Shown in pieces: positions 28,649 through 39,389 of a stretch of 64,000 nt of DNA (position 1 is the stretch's first letter; every line of letters starts with the position of its first letter). Source of the stretch: Roseobacter sp. (GTDB lineage Bacteria; Pseudomonadota; Alphaproteobacteria; Rhodobacterales; Rhodobacteraceae). The DNA lies in assembly GCA_024636475.1 (NCBI GenBank), contig JAGXHA010000055.1, positions 17,818-81,817 on the forward strand, in the 5' to 3' direction. The position numbers and the translations under genes are program-made. The notes beneath the pieces were generated by a model, which was given only the letters and a program-made list of their open reading frames with translations, had not been told where the DNA came from and made no database searches.

Positions 28649-29995
28649 ATGTCGCAATCTCTTGAGGCGCTTACCAAAGCATTGCTGAACGCCGCCAAAG
28701 AGGCAGGCGCTGATAGTGCCGATTCCATGGCCGTGCGCGGAACTTCCGTGAGTGTCGATGTGCGCGGCGGGACGTTGGAGCAAGCAGAGCGCTCAGAGGG
28801 CGTCGATATTGGTCTGCGGGTCTTTATCGGCAAACGCTCGGCAAACGTGTCGGCCTCGGACATCTCGACCCGCACGATCGACGAAATGGCATTGCGCGCC
28901 GTCGCCATGGCGAAGGAGGCACCCGAAGACCCCTATTCGGGCCTTGCTGACCCAGACCAGCTATCCACGCAGTGGGACATCGACGCATTGGAATTGTGCG
29001 ATCCGACAAATGAACCTTCTCCGCAGGTGCTGCAAGAAGACGCCGCACGTGCGGAGGCCGCAGGTTTGGCCGTTAAAGGCATCACGCAAGTGCAGTCAGC
29101 CAGCGCAGCCTACGGTGCGCAGCAGGTTTATCTGGCAGCCACGAACGGCTTTGAGGGTGGATATAGTCGCACAGACCGTGGCTTGTCCTGCGTTGCGATT
29201 GCAGGCACCGGCACTGGAATGGAACGGGACTATGACGGCGACAGCCGTATTTTTCAGTCTGACCTGCGCAACCCGGAAGACATCGGCACCTCGGCGGGGC
29301 AGCGTGCGCTGGCGCGGATGGATGGGCGAAAGCCACCCACCGGGACCTTTCCGGTTTTGTTTGACGAACGGATTTCCTCGACCCTGATCGGGCATCTTCT
29401 GTCTGCGATCAGCGGCGCGGCAATTGCACGAGGTGCATCGTGGCTGCGCGACGCCATGGGAGAACAGGTCTTGCCCGATGGTCTGTCAATCATCGAGGAT
29501 CCGCACCGCGCCCGCGCCACGGGGTCACGCCCGTTTGACGCTGAAGGCTTGCCGACATCACGGCGCGTCATTGTTGATAACGGGACGTTGAAGGGCTGGA
29601 CGCTTGATTTGGCCACCGCACGTAAATTGGGGATGCAGCCCACTGGAAACGCCGCACGCGGCACCGGTTCAAACCCCAACCCTGCGGTGTGGAACATCGC
29701 GCTCACCCAAGGCAGTGCGACGCATGACGATCTGATCAAAGAAATGGGGACCGGCCTGCTGGTCACGTCGATGATAGGCTCTACGATCAACCCTAATACA
29801 GGGGATTATTCACGGGGCGCATCCGGCCTTTGGGTCGAAAAGGGCGAGATCACCCACGCCATCAACGAATGCACGATCGCAGGCAATCTGCGCGATATGC
29901 TGCGCAGCATCGTCCCTGCAAATGATGCACGCCCGCATTTAAGCCGCGTGATACCCTCCTTGCTTGTGCCGGGGATGACCCTTGCCGGCGCATGA
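28649..29995 (+). CDS. pmbA: TldD/PmbA-family protein PmbA
   Basis: A 448-residue protein matching PmbA (TldE): GGTLEQAERSEGVDIGLRV near the N-terminus and TNPNTGDYSRGASGLWVEKG-like sequence near the C-terminus. With TldD it forms a heterodimeric metalloprotease that degrades unfolded peptides; PmbA itself lacks the HExxxH zinc motif. AAGGAGCACGAC gives a strong ribosome site. The 3' end overlaps cysQ by 14 bases. Confidence 0.88.
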   Translation: MSQSLEALTKALLNAAKEAGADSADSMAVRGTSVSVDVRGGTLEQAERSEGVDIGLRVFIGKRSANVSASDISTRTIDEMALRAVAMAKEAPEDPYSGLADPDQLSTQWDIDALELCDPTNEPSPQVLQEDAARAEAAGLAVKGITQVQSASAAYGAQQVYLAATNGFEGGYSRTDRGLSCVAIAGTGTGMERDYDGDSRIFQSDLRNPEDIGTSAGQRALARMDGRKPPTGTFPVLFDERISSTLIGHLLSAISGAAIARGASWLRDAMGEQVLPDGLSIIEDPHRARATGSRPFDAEGLPTSRRVIVDNGTLKGWTLDLATARKLGMQPTGNAARGTGSNPNPAVWNIALTQGSATHDDLIKEMGTGLLVTSMIGSTINPNTGDYSRGASGLWVEKGEITHAINECTIAGNLRDMLRSIVPANDARPHLSRVIPSLLVPGMTLAGA

Positions 29996-30761
29996 TCTTG
30001 CACTTCTTGTCGATTGTGCCCGCAAAGCCGGTCAGATCGCCACCGCCTTTACCGGACAAACGGCCAAACGATGGGATAAACCCGACGGTGCAGGCCCTGT
30101 AACCGAGGCTGATCTGGCCGTAAACGCAATGCTGCACGAGACGCTTTTGGCAGCCCGCCCCGATTATGGCTGGCTATCAGAAGAAAGCGGGGACGGCCCT
30201 GAACGCCTGGGCCAGTCGCATGTCTTCATCATTGATCCCATTGATGGAACCCGCAGCTTTATCGAAGGCTCTGATACCTGGTCCCATTCGCTTGCTATCG
30301 CGCGGGATGGCAAAATTATTGCCGCCGTCGTATTTTTGCCCATGCTTGATCGCCTTTTTGCCGCGTCGATCGGGGGCGGGGCTACGCTCAATGATCAAAA
30401 GATCATCGCATCGAACACCCAGGGCCTGAAAAACGCCACCGTTCTGGCGACCAAGCCTGTTATGGCTGACCAATATTGGCAGAAGGGCGATCCAGGCTTT
30501 GTGCGCGCGCATCGCCCCTCCCTCGCCTATCGTCTCGGACTTGTGGGCCAAGGGCGTTTTGACGCCATGGTGACCCTGCGAAAAAGTTGGGAATGGGACA
30601 TCGCTGCCGGTGCGTTGATCGTGACCGAGGCAGGGGGACTTTGCACAGACAAAACCGGTGCCCCTTTACGGTTCAATAACCCTGATCCGCGCCTGAACGG
30701 CGTGCTCGCGGGCGGCTCATCAATCCATGCAGATTTACTTAGCAGCCTTGCCCCTGCATGA
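29982..30761 (+). CDS. cysQ: 3'(2'),5'-bisphosphate nucleotidase / inositol monophosphatase family (CysQ-like)
   Basis: A 259-residue lithium-sensitive phosphatase. The metal ligands lie in LSEESGD, IDPIDGTRSFIEG and WEWDIAAGALIVTEAGG. It removes a phosphate from PAP or, in some members, from inositol phosphates. The start is TTG inside the end of pmbA. In alphaproteobacteria this gene regularly precedes DUF4170, waaA and lpxK, which suggests a link to envelope or LPS synthesis beyond sulfur metabolism. Confidence 0.85.
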   Translation: MPAHDLALLVDCARKAGQIATAFTGQTAKRWDKPDGAGPVTEADLAVNAMLHETLLAARPDYGWLSEESGDGPERLGQSHVFIIDPIDGTRSFIEGSDTWSHSLAIARDGKIIAAVVFLPMLDRLFAASIGGGATLNDQKIIASNTQGLKNATVLATKPVMADQYWQKGDPGFVRAHRPSLAYRLGLVGQGRFDAMVTLRKSWEWDIAAGALIVTEAGGLCTDKTGAPLRFNNPDPRLNGVLAGGSSIHADLLSSLAPA

Positions 30762-30813
30762 TTGAATGCCTTAAATGGCCGGGCCCACGTACTTGAAAAC
30801 AAAGGATCGCATC

Positions 30814-31056
30814 ATGACCCAACGCCTGCACCTCGTCTTTGGCGGAGAATTGGTTTCGCCCACCGGAACCGCGTTCAAGAACGTGGATGACATCCATGTG
30901 GTTGGTATTTTTCCAAATTATGCGACAGCCTACGATGCTTGGAAAAATGAAGCTCAGCGCGCGGTAGACAACGCACACACGCGCTATTTCATCGCCCACC
31001 TGCACCGGTTGCGCGACGAGGAAGCCGCAGCATCCTCGACCGAAGAATTGAGCTAG
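30814..31056 (+). CDS. DUF4170 domain protein
   Basis: An 80-residue protein with the DUF4170 pattern: QRLHLVFGGEL then DIHVVGIFPNYATAYDAWK and RYFIAHLHRL. It is always small and sits in the Kdo-transferase operon of alphaproteobacteria; its function is unknown. The ATG at 30814 follows AAAGG at a suitable distance, and an in-frame upstream extension is not family-like. It ends seven bases before waaA. Confidence 0.85.
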   Translation: MTQRLHLVFGGELVSPTGTAFKNVDDIHVVGIFPNYATAYDAWKNEAQRAVDNAHTRYFIAHLHRLRDEEAAASSTEELS

Positions 31057-31063
31057 GCGTTTC

Positions 31064-32293
31064 ATGACGCAGTCGTTTGGCCTTGCTGCGTATCGCGCCT
31101 TTGCGGGGCGCGGCGGGGTGGTGCCCTTCACCCCGGTTGCAGACCGTCCAGAGGGTGAACTGGTCTGGTGCCACGCGCCTGAACCCGGCAGTCTGCTGGC
31201 CATTCAAGACCTTGCCGCCCGCTTGTGTCGCAGCAGATCCGGGCTCCGGGTGCTTATCACGCTTCCAAAGAATGAACCCAAGACTGATCTGCCACCTTCG
31301 GCGCATGTCGATGTCTTGATTGACTTTCTGCCCTCGGATCACCCTACAAGCGTTGCCGAATTTCTTGCCCATTGGCGGCCAAACGCGTGCATATGGGCGT
31401 GGGGCAGGCTGCGCCCCAATCTGATTATCGCTGCGCATAAGCGCGGCTGCCCGATGTTTCTGATTGATGCCGACAACGAGGGGTTTGACGGCCGTCGTGA
31501 CCGCTGGCTGCGCGACTTTACCCGTGATCTGATCAAACATTTCTCAGCAATTATGGCCCGCTCAGAAGCTGGGTTTCAGCGGCTTGTCCGGTTGGGCGTC
31601 GCACGCGATGACATTGAAATGACGCCAGCACTTCAGGCAGGGGGGCAGGCCTTGCCCTGCATTGAATCCGATCTGGCGGATCTTTCTGCCGCTTTGGTTG
31701 GCCGCCCGGTGTGGTTCGCCAATCAAATTCTAGAGGAAGAACTGACCACCGTTCTGACAGCCCACCGCCAAGCCTTGCGCCTGTCGCATCGCCTGCTCTT
31801 GGTCCTGATGCCAGCCGATCCAAATCTGGTCGATACCTTTGCCAAACGTATGGCAGAACAGGATTTTCGTGTTCTGCATTGGGGTGTTGCAGGATATCCC
31901 GATAGCTCAACTCAGGTCATACTGGCCGAAGACCCCGCTGAGATTGGTTTGTTTTACCGTCTGGCACCGGTCTCATTTTTGGGCAGCTCTCTGACCAATG
32001 GGCCCGGCGGCTGTGACCCGTTCGAGGCAGCCGCACTTGGGTCTGCCGTTCTGTACGGGCCAAAGGTACGCCGGTTTCTTCCGTCCTACACCCGCCTCGC
32101 AACGGAAGGCGCTGCGCGTATCGTGAATGACGCAACCGCCCTTGGCACCGCTGTAAGCCGTTTGATCGCACCGGATCAGACTGCAGTGATGGCACACGCG
32201 GGCTGGGATGTGATCAGCCGAGGCGCGGCCCTGACGGACAAGGTAATCGATCTTGTGCAGGACACGTTGGACCTGCAAGAAGCCCGCACATGA
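31064..32293 (+). CDS. waaA: 3-deoxy-D-manno-octulosonic acid transferase (Kdo transferase)
   Basis: A GT-B glycosyltransferase of 409 residues. The C-terminal half carries [20 protein letters not shown] and [13 protein letters not shown], the CMP-Kdo side of WaaA. The N-terminal half has [13 protein letters not shown] where E. coli-type enzymes have HAVSVGEV, so the catalytic Glu is shifted and the motif is divergent. The usual N-terminal membrane anchor is absent. It adds Kdo to lipid IVA on the inner face of the inner membrane. It overlaps lpxK by four bases. Confidence 0.85.
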   Translation: MTQSFGLAAYRAFAGRGGVVPFTPVADRPEGELVWCHAPEPGSLLAIQDLAARLCRSRSGLRVLITLPKNEPKTDLPPSAHVDVLIDFLPSDHPTSVAEFLAHWRPNACIWAWGRLRPNLIIAAHKRGCPMFLIDADNEGFDGRRDRWLRDFTRDLIKHFSAIMARSEAGFQRLVRLGVARDDIEMTPALQAGGQALPCIESDLADLSAALVGRPVWFANQILEEELTTVLTAHRQALRLSHRLLLVLMPADPNLVDTFAKRMAEQDFRVLHWGVAGYPDSSTQVILAEDPAEIGLFYRLAPVSFLGSSLTNGPGGCDPFEAAALGSAVLYGPKVRRFLPSYTRLATEGAARIVNDATALGTAVSRLIAPDQTAVMAHAGWDVISRGAALTDKVIDLVQDTLDLQEART

Positions 32294-33282
32294 GCCGAGC
32301 CCCCAAATTTTGGCATTTGCCCAAACCCGATTGGCGCGCAAGGTTGCTGCAACCGCTTGGGGCGCTTTATGCAAAAGCGACAGCACGACGCTTGGCGAAT
32401 GGAGCGCCGGTGTCGCTGGATATTCCGGTCGTGTGCGTCGGAAATATCAACGCTGGCGGGACGGGAAAAACACCCACTGTGATCGCAGTTGTTGAACATC
32501 TGCGCAATATTTACCACACGCCCCATGTGGTGTCGCGCGGGTACGGGGGCACCGAAAAAGGCCCTTTGCTGGTTGATCCGTCCAGGCATTCCGCAGCACA
32601 AGTGGGCGATGAACCGTTGCTTTTGGCGGCTTTTGCCGATGTTTGGGTTGCACATGACCGCGCGGCGGGCGCGCGCGCGGCTGCCGCATCGGGGGCCACG
32701 GTTGTCGTCCTTGATGATGGCTTTCAGAACCCATCACTCAGGCAAGATCTCAGCATTGTGGTCGTTGACGCAGGCAAGGGTTTTGGCAACGAGCTTTGCC
32801 TGCCTGCCGGGCCGTTGCGCGAACCTGTGGGCGTCGGTCTTGCAAGGGCAGACTTGTTGCTTTCCATCGGAAACCCGCAAGAACAGTTGGCCTTTGATAC
32901 AAGCGCCCTGCCCGCCAATCTGCCACATGTGCGCGCCGAACTTGCGCCACTGCAGACAGGAATGGATTGGGCCGATACGCGCGCACTCGCTTTTGCTGGA
33001 ATAGGCCACCCCGAAAAATTCTTTGCGACATTGCGCAGTTTGGGTGCGGACATCGTTCATGCCGAAGCCCTCGACGATCATCAGCCACTGACACGCGCCT
33101 TGCTGGCACGATTGGAAGCCGATGCGTTTGTGAAAGGTGCCCAGTTGGTGACAACGGAAAAAGACGCTGTCAGATTGCCCTCCGCGTTCCGCATGAAGGT
33201 AATCACCCTGCCCGTAAGGCTGGCCTTGCCAGATGACAACGCGCTTTATACCGCCTTGAATGCGCTTCCAAAGCCAACGTAG
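32290..33282 (+). CDS. lpxK: Tetraacyldisaccharide 4'-kinase
   Basis: A 330-residue membrane-associated P-loop kinase that phosphorylates the 4' position of the lipid A disaccharide. The Walker A is [12 protein letters not shown] (Lys60), followed by [20 protein letters not shown] and TTEKDAVRL. It overlaps waaA (ATGA). It is followed directly by a double-hairpin repeat element that may act as terminator. Confidence 0.9.
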   Translation: MSRAPKFWHLPKPDWRARLLQPLGALYAKATARRLANGAPVSLDIPVVCVGNINAGGTGKTPTVIAVVEHLRNIYHTPHVVSRGYGGTEKGPLLVDPSRHSAAQVGDEPLLLAAFADVWVAHDRAAGARAAAASGATVVVLDDGFQNPSLRQDLSIVVVDAGKGFGNELCLPAGPLREPVGVGLARADLLLSIGNPQEQLAFDTSALPANLPHVRAELAPLQTGMDWADTRALAFAGIGHPEKFFATLRSLGADIVHAEALDDHQPLTRALLARLEADAFVKGAQLVTTEKDAVRLPSAFRMKVITLPVRLALPDDNALYTALNALPKPT

Positions 33283-33286
33283 GACA

Positions 33287-33331
33287 CCGGAATTTTCAAA
33301 AATTCCGGACCGTTTTCTTGGAAGAAAACGG
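33287..33331. repeat. Double-hairpin repeat element, copy 1
   Basis: Two adjacent near-perfect palindromes: CCGGAATTTT-CA-AAAATTCCGG (33287-33308) and CCGTTTTCTT-GG-AAGAAAACGG (33310-33331). The same pair occurs inverted at 57707-57753 with compensating changes in the arms. It lies between the converging lpxK and CoA-transferase genes and could end transcription from either side. Confidence 0.8.
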
Positions 33332-33345
33332 CTACGTCATTGCCG

Positions 33346-34458
33346 TCAGTCGTCTTCTCCAAGCTTTGGAGCGGCTCTGGCAAGTGCCAACTCAGCTCCG
33401 GAAAACACGAAAGGTGACCGGATCCCCGGCACGCCGTCCAGCTCAATTTTCATGCCGCGTGCAATCACCTGAGGATCATTGAACATGTCCGCCATGTCAT
33501 TGATCGGGCCGGCGGGCACACCTTTGGTTTCGCAAGCTGCCAGCAAGTCGTCCCGCGTGCGCTGCCGGGTCGCCTCATTCAGCCTGCGGATCATCTCGGG
33601 CCGGTTCGCAACACGGTCGGCATTCTTGGCGTATTCTGCGGCCTCTGCCATGTCATCCAGCTCCAGCATCCGGCAAAGGCGCTGGAATTGCCCGTCGTTG
33701 CCCGTGGCGATGATCACGTGGCCGTCAGAAGTCTCAAACACCTCGTAAGGGGTCAGGTTCGGGTGCGCATTGCCCATTCTGTGGGGTGCTTTGCCCGTGG
33801 TCAGATAGTTCATCGCCTGATTGCCCGTCACAGCTACGGCGCAATCCAGCAAGGACATGTCGATATGCTGACCAACGCCGGTGTGACTGCGCTGATGAAC
33901 AGCCGCTAGAATCGCAGTCGTCGCATAGACACCAGTAAAAATATCGGTGATCGCCATGCCATGCTTTTGCGGCAATCCATCCGCCTCTCCAGTAATCGAC
34001 ATCAGACCTGACATGCCTTGGATGATAAAGTCGTAGCCTGCGCGGTGGGCATAAGGGCCGTCTTGGCCAAAGCCTGTAATGGAACAGTAAATCAACTTGG
34101 GAAAGGCGGCGGAAAGGCTCGCGTAATCCATCCCGTATTTTGCAAGACCGCCTGTTTTGAAATTCTCGATCAGGATATCCGCATCGGCCAGAAGCTCTTT
34201 CATCTTCGCCTGACCGTCAGCTGTGGTCAGATCAACGACCACAGACGCTTTGCCACGGTTTGCCGAATGAAAATAGGACGCTGACTTATCATCGCCGCGC
34301 TCGATAAACGGAGGACCCCACTGGCGGGTGTCGTCGCCCGCCGGGCTTTCGACTTTGATCACCTCGCAGCCAAGGTCGGAAAGCGTCTGACCGGCCCAAG
34401 GACCGGCCAGAATACGCGCAAGCTCAATAACCTTGAGCCCTGCCAGGGGGGCCGCCAT
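33346..34458 (-). CDS. CaiB/BaiF family III CoA-transferase
   Basis: A 370-residue class III CoA-transferase or alpha-methylacyl-CoA-racemase-like protein. LAGPWAGQTLSDLG is near the N-terminus. The catalytic Asp is Asp172 in AITDIFTGVYA, and RMGNAHPNLTPYEVF follows. The enzyme moves CoA between carboxylic acids, and the acids are not identifiable here. Its start overlaps the last base of the dsbA-like stop codon, so it is cotranscribed with the thiol oxidoreductase though no functional link is apparent. Confidence 0.88.
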   Translation of the reverse strand: MAAPLAGLKVIELARILAGPWAGQTLSDLGCEVIKVESPAGDDTRQWGPPFIERGDDKSASYFHSANRGKASVVVDLTTADGQAKMKELLADADILIENFKTGGLAKYGMDYASLSAAFPKLIYCSITGFGQDGPYAHRAGYDFIIQGMSGLMSITGEADGLPQKHGMAITDIFTGVYATTAILAAVHQRSHTGVGQHIDMSLLDCAVAVTGNQAMNYLTTGKAPHRMGNAHPNLTPYEVFETSDGHVIIATGNDGQFQRLCRMLELDDMAEAAEYAKNADRVANRPEMIRRLNEATRQRTRDDLLAACETKGVPAGPINDMADMFNDPQVIARGMKIELDGVPGIRSPFVFSGAELALARAAPKLGEDD

Positions 34459-35141
34459 TATTCAGCCAAAGCAGCGTCGATGATTTCTTTCATCTCGGCA
34501 TAAGCCATGTTCGAATATTTCTTGCCGTTGATCATAAAGCTTGGCGTGCTGGTGATATCATCGGCCTTTTGGTTTTCTTCCCACCAAGCAACCAGCGTCT
34601 GCGCCTTCGTTCCGTCCTGCAAACAGGCTTCCAAAGTATCATTGTCGATGCCGGCGAGGCGTCCGATCTTGCGCAGTTCATCTACGATGGCGGCAGGTTC
34701 GCCCGCACGGACCCATTCGGACTGACCCTTATAGATCAGGTCGGCAATACCAAAAAACTTTTCTTCACCACCGCAGCGCGCAACCATTGAGGCCCACAAA
34801 CCGTAGCGGTCAAAGTATACTTCGCGGTAGGTGAAGCCGATCTGATCCGTATCGATATAGTCAGCTTTGAGCTGCTTGAAGGGGCCTTGGTCAAAAGCCG
34901 CGCAATGCGGGCAGGTAAAGGACGCATACTCGATGATCTGAACCGAAGATTCTGCGTTCCCCAAGCTCATTTCCTGAATGCTGGAAGTGTCGACCTCGGC
35001 CGCTTCGGTTGACTGGGCGTTGGCAGCGCTGGCAAGCGGGCTAAGCTGGGTATTGTTTACAGCGTCCTCTCCGCCAAGCATGTACCAGCCACCGGCGGCG
35101 ACCACGGCCACAGCCGCAAGAATTGAAGAAATGCGTTTCAT
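34458..35141 (-). CDS. DsbA-family thiol:disulfide oxidoreductase
   Basis: A 227-residue protein with an N-terminal signal or anchor helix (about 4-22), then a thioredoxin fold with an inserted helical domain. The active site is CPHC (Cys77, Cys80) and the cis-Pro loop is STPSF. It introduces or rearranges disulfides in the periplasm. The neighbouring DUF721 and mutY genes upstream form a conserved alphaproteobacterial arrangement (mutY divergent, then DUF721, dsbA). Confidence 0.88.
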   Translation of the reverse strand: MKRISSILAAVAVVAAGGWYMLGGEDAVNNTQLSPLASAANAQSTEAAEVDTSSIQEMSLGNAESSVQIIEYASFTCPHCAAFDQGPFKQLKADYIDTDQIGFTYREVYFDRYGLWASMVARCGGEEKFFGIADLIYKGQSEWVRAGEPAAIVDELRKIGRLAGIDNDTLEACLQDGTKAQTLVAWWEENQKADDITSTPSFMINGKKYSNMAYAEMKEIIDAALAE

Positions 35142-35154
35142 CTGATTTCCTTTG

Positions 35155-35664
35155 TCAGCGTTTTGTCTTGTTCAATATGTTCTCGCCCAGACGTGCAAGG
35201 GCATCACGCAAGCTTTCGTCGCCCATGGTGCCAACTGTCTGGGTCGCGCGTTCACGAATGGCGGGATCTGGCGTCGCATCAACCGGCGGTTTGGGACGCG
35301 CATCAAACGCGACCTGCCCCTCGGCAAATCCTGTTGCGGCAGTTTGTGTCACCCGTACCCGCGCGATTGCATTGTAGCCATAGACCGCATTCACCTTGGC
35401 GCGCAGTTGCTCTTTTTGCATCTCAAGCATTGGCGCGTTCGAGCCGTTTGTCAGCAGTGTAAGCGTTGCCCCCATGCCGCCCCGCCCATAACTCACCTCG
35501 ACCGGCCTGGAGATCGACGACACGTCTTGTCCCACAATCTCGGCCCATTGGGTCAGCAGGCGCGACTGCGCAAATCCACGCGTTTCGCTGGCCTGCCGGA
35601 TTTTGGCAGACAGCAAGCTATCTGTGCGCTTAAAGCCTTTTGTACTGGTACGCCGCGGCGGCAT
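35155..35664 (-). CDS. DUF721 domain protein (DciA-like)
   Basis: A 169-residue protein. The central segment RLLTQWAEIVGQDVSSISRP, then LTLLTNGSNAPMLEMQKEQL, is the DUF721 domain. DUF721 proteins include DciA, the ancestral loader of the replicative helicase DnaB. Alphaproteobacteria commonly carry this gene next to mutY. Whether this copy loads helicase is inferred from the family only. It is divergent from mutY by 84 bases. Confidence 0.82.
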   Translation of the reverse strand: MPPRRTSTKGFKRTDSLLSAKIRQASETRGFAQSRLLTQWAEIVGQDVSSISRPVEVSYGRGGMGATLTLLTNGSNAPMLEMQKEQLRAKVNAVYGYNAIARVRVTQTAATGFAEGQVAFDARPKPPVDATPDPAIRERATQTVGTMGDESLRDALARLGENILNKTKR

Positions 35665-35748
35665 GACTATCTTTCCTGAGTGACTATACCCAACATAGCG
35701 ATCTCACTCCGTATCGCCAGCCCAACCCAACTGCAAAGGCCATAAAGA

Positions 35749-36813
35749 TTGCGTGACACCAACGAAACAAGCGACCTGCCGCGCATCTTGCTCGAGTGGT
35801 ACGATGTGCACGCCCGCGCCATGCCGTGGCGGGTGCCGCCTGCGGATCGCCTCGCCGGCCTGCCCCCTGATCCCTACCGCATCTGGCTAAGCGAGGTGAT
35901 GCTTCAACAGACCACTGTCGCCACGGTGCGTGAGTATTTCCAGCGTTTCACTGCACGCTGGCCGACTGTCGCTGATCTGGCCGCTGCGAAAGATGCTGAT
36001 GTCATGGGCGAATGGGCTGGTCTTGGCTACTATGCGCGCGCGCGCAACTTGCTGAAATGCGCGCGGGCTGTTGTTGACCAGCATGACGGCCAGTTTCCCG
36101 CTGATCACGCCGCACTTCTAAAGCTGCCGGGCATTGGCCCCTATACTTCTGCTGCGGTGGCTTCGATCGCGTTCGATCTGCCCTATGCTGTCCTTGACGG
36201 AAACGTAGAGCGCGTTCTGGCGCGCCTTTACGACATCCACACGCCCCTTCCTGCCGCCAAACCCGAACTGATGGAACGGGCCGAAATCCTGACACCATCC
36301 AAGCGTCCCGGCGATTATGCGCAAGCGGTGATGGATCTGGGGGCAACGATCTGCACGCCGAAATCACCGGCCTGCGGCATCTGCCCGTGGCGTGATCCTT
36401 GTATCGCGCGCCAGTTGGGCACTGCGCCGGACCTGCCTAAAAAGACCCCCAAAAAGGCCAAGCCTGTTCGCCACGGGACGGTTTATCTGGCCCAGCGTGC
36501 TGATGGTGCCTGGTTGCTTGAAACGCGCCCTGAAAAAGGGTTGCTTGGCGGGATGTTGGGCTGGCCCGGATCTGATTGGATCGACACCAGTGCGCCGCGC
36601 CCGGAAGGGACCCCACCGATTGACGCGCAGTGGCAGGTTTTACCCGGCGAAGTACGCCATACGTTCACCCATTTTCATTTGATGTTAACGGTCGTCTACG
36701 CAGTTGCACCCGATGACAGCCTCGCCTTGAAAGGCCAGTTTATCGCGCCGGATCAATTTCGCCCCTCGGACTTGCCCACGGTGATGCTCAAAGCCTTTGA
36801 TCTGACCCGCTAG
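35749..36813 (+). CDS. mutY: A/G-specific adenine glycosylase MutY
   Basis: A 354-residue DNA glycosylase that removes A mispaired with 8-oxoG. WLSEVMLQQT carries the catalytic Glu. The helix-hairpin-helix is LPGIGPYTSAAVASIA, and the catalytic Asp is in VLDGNVERVLAR. The iron-sulfur cluster ligands are arranged C-x6-C-x2-C-x5-C (CTPKSPACGICPWRDPC). A C-terminal NUDIX-like domain (about 235-354) recognises 8-oxoG. Translation starts at TTG with AAAGG nine bases upstream. Confidence 0.92.
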   Translation: MRDTNETSDLPRILLEWYDVHARAMPWRVPPADRLAGLPPDPYRIWLSEVMLQQTTVATVREYFQRFTARWPTVADLAAAKDADVMGEWAGLGYYARARNLLKCARAVVDQHDGQFPADHAALLKLPGIGPYTSAAVASIAFDLPYAVLDGNVERVLARLYDIHTPLPAAKPELMERAEILTPSKRPGDYAQAVMDLGATICTPKSPACGICPWRDPCIARQLGTAPDLPKKTPKKAKPVRHGTVYLAQRADGAWLLETRPEKGLLGGMLGWPGSDWIDTSAPRPEGTPPIDAQWQVLPGEVRHTFTHFHLMLTVVYAVAPDDSLALKGQFIAPDQFRPSDLPTVMLKAFDLTR

Positions 36814-36888
36814 CGGCAGCGGGCCACAGTGACAACGATCTGCTAAATTGGTCTAATACCGCAAAGTAATTTTGAAAGCTGACAAGAC

Positions 36889-38040
36889 ATGAATTCGACA
36901 AGCCCCAATATCAGGACGGACCAATTGGCCCAGATCAAGCGCGCCTTGCCGTTTGCGCTGTCTTATGTGCTGATCCCGCTGGCATGGCTCACAGCATATT
37001 TTGGCGGCTGGACAGTGGTACTTTTGCCTGTCGTCACTTGGTATCTGTTTTCCATCATCGACGGGTTTGTGGGGCTGAACCTGGACAATGCTGACCCCGA
37101 CGCCACGGATGACGATCTGTTTTGGTATCGCATGATCACCCTTGCGTGGCTGCCAGCGCAGTTTCTGACCCTGCTTGGACTGCTTTGGTATGTCCCGCAG
37201 GCAGCACATCTTGGCGGATGGGAGAAGGTCTTTGTTTTCTTTGGCGTGGGCGTCATGACCGGCACCATCGGGATCAATTATGCGCACGAGTTGATGCACC
37301 AGAAAAGCAAGATTGAACGGTTCTGGGCAGATGCCCTGCTTGCCATGGTGATGTATTCGCATTTCCGGTCCGAGCATATGCTGGTGCATCACCGCTATGT
37401 TGCGACCCCGCGTGACCCTGTGACCGCACATTACAACGAAGGTTTTCACCGCTTTTATCCACGTGTGTTGCGGCAATCGCTGCAGTCAGCCTTTCGGGCA
37501 GAAAAGGCAATGCTGGCGCGAAAAGACAAACCCTGGACAGACCTGCGCAACCCGTTCTTCAAATACTGGGCATTACAGGGCGGGTTCTTGCTGCTGGCCC
37601 TCGTTGTTGGCGGATGGATCGGCCTGGCCTTGTTTTTCGTTCAGGCAGGCACCGCAATTTGGCAGCTTGAGCTGGTCAATTACATCGAACACTACGGTCT
37701 GACCCGCAAACATCTGGGGGATGGCAAATACGAACATGTTCATCCACGCCATTCGTGGAATGCAGCGCACCGTGCCTCAAATTGGCTACTGATCAATCTG
37801 CAGCGCCATTCCGACCATCATTACAAGCCTGATCGCCGGTTTCCCGTTCTTCAGACGTACGGGCCCGAGACCGCGCCACAATTGCCCTACGGCTATCCGA
37901 TCATGACCATCATGGCGATGATGCCTTGGGTTTGGCGGCGCGTGATGAACCCGCGTGTGCGCAAGTGGCGTGACATGTATTACCCCGAAATCACCGACTG
38001 GGCGGCCTATAACAAAGGCACGACACCCTATCCGCGCTAA
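36889..38040 (+). CDS. alkB: Alkane 1-monooxygenase (AlkB-type)
   Basis: A 383-residue integral-membrane diiron hydroxylase that converts n-alkanes to 1-alkanols. All histidine boxes are present: HELMHQ (133-138), EHMLVHHRYVAT (162-173), NYIEHYG (264-270) and LQRHSDHH (304-311). Four to six membrane helices lie in the first 130 residues and around 230-255. No rubredoxin, rubredoxin reductase or AlkS-like regulator is adjacent, so electrons must come from genes elsewhere. It indicates capacity to use medium- or long-chain alkanes. Confidence 0.93.
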   Translation: MNSTSPNIRTDQLAQIKRALPFALSYVLIPLAWLTAYFGGWTVVLLPVVTWYLFSIIDGFVGLNLDNADPDATDDDLFWYRMITLAWLPAQFLTLLGLLWYVPQAAHLGGWEKVFVFFGVGVMTGTIGINYAHELMHQKSKIERFWADALLAMVMYSHFRSEHMLVHHRYVATPRDPVTAHYNEGFHRFYPRVLRQSLQSAFRAEKAMLARKDKPWTDLRNPFFKYWALQGGFLLLALVVGGWIGLALFFVQAGTAIWQLELVNYIEHYGLTRKHLGDGKYEHVHPRHSWNAAHRASNWLLINLQRHSDHHYKPDRRFPVLQTYGPETAPQLPYGYPIMTIMAMMPWVWRRVMNPRVRKWRDMYYPEITDWAAYNKGTTPYPR

Positions 38041-38072
38041 GCAATTTTGGTGTGCTCGTGGTACTGAAAACG

Positions 38073-38101
38073 AAAAGGGCCTCGCCAGTTCAGGCGAGGC
38101 C
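38073..38101 (-). terminator. Terminator of ccrM, between alkB and ccrM
   Basis: GGCCTCGCC pairs perfectly with GGCGAGGCC (six-base loop). Read on the minus strand it is followed by CTTTTCGTTTT. It ends the ccrM transcript about 90 bases after its stop and may also serve alkB on the other strand. Confidence 0.75.
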
Positions 38102-38187
38102 AAGGTGAGTGCCCTTTAAGGCGTGCCTTCTTATGAAGGCCGCAGGGCACCGGCGGTGTTCGTGAAACTGTGGTGAAAAGGCGCGGC

Positions 38188-39379
<1,192 letters not shown>

Positions 39380-39389
39380 AACTGGTTAG

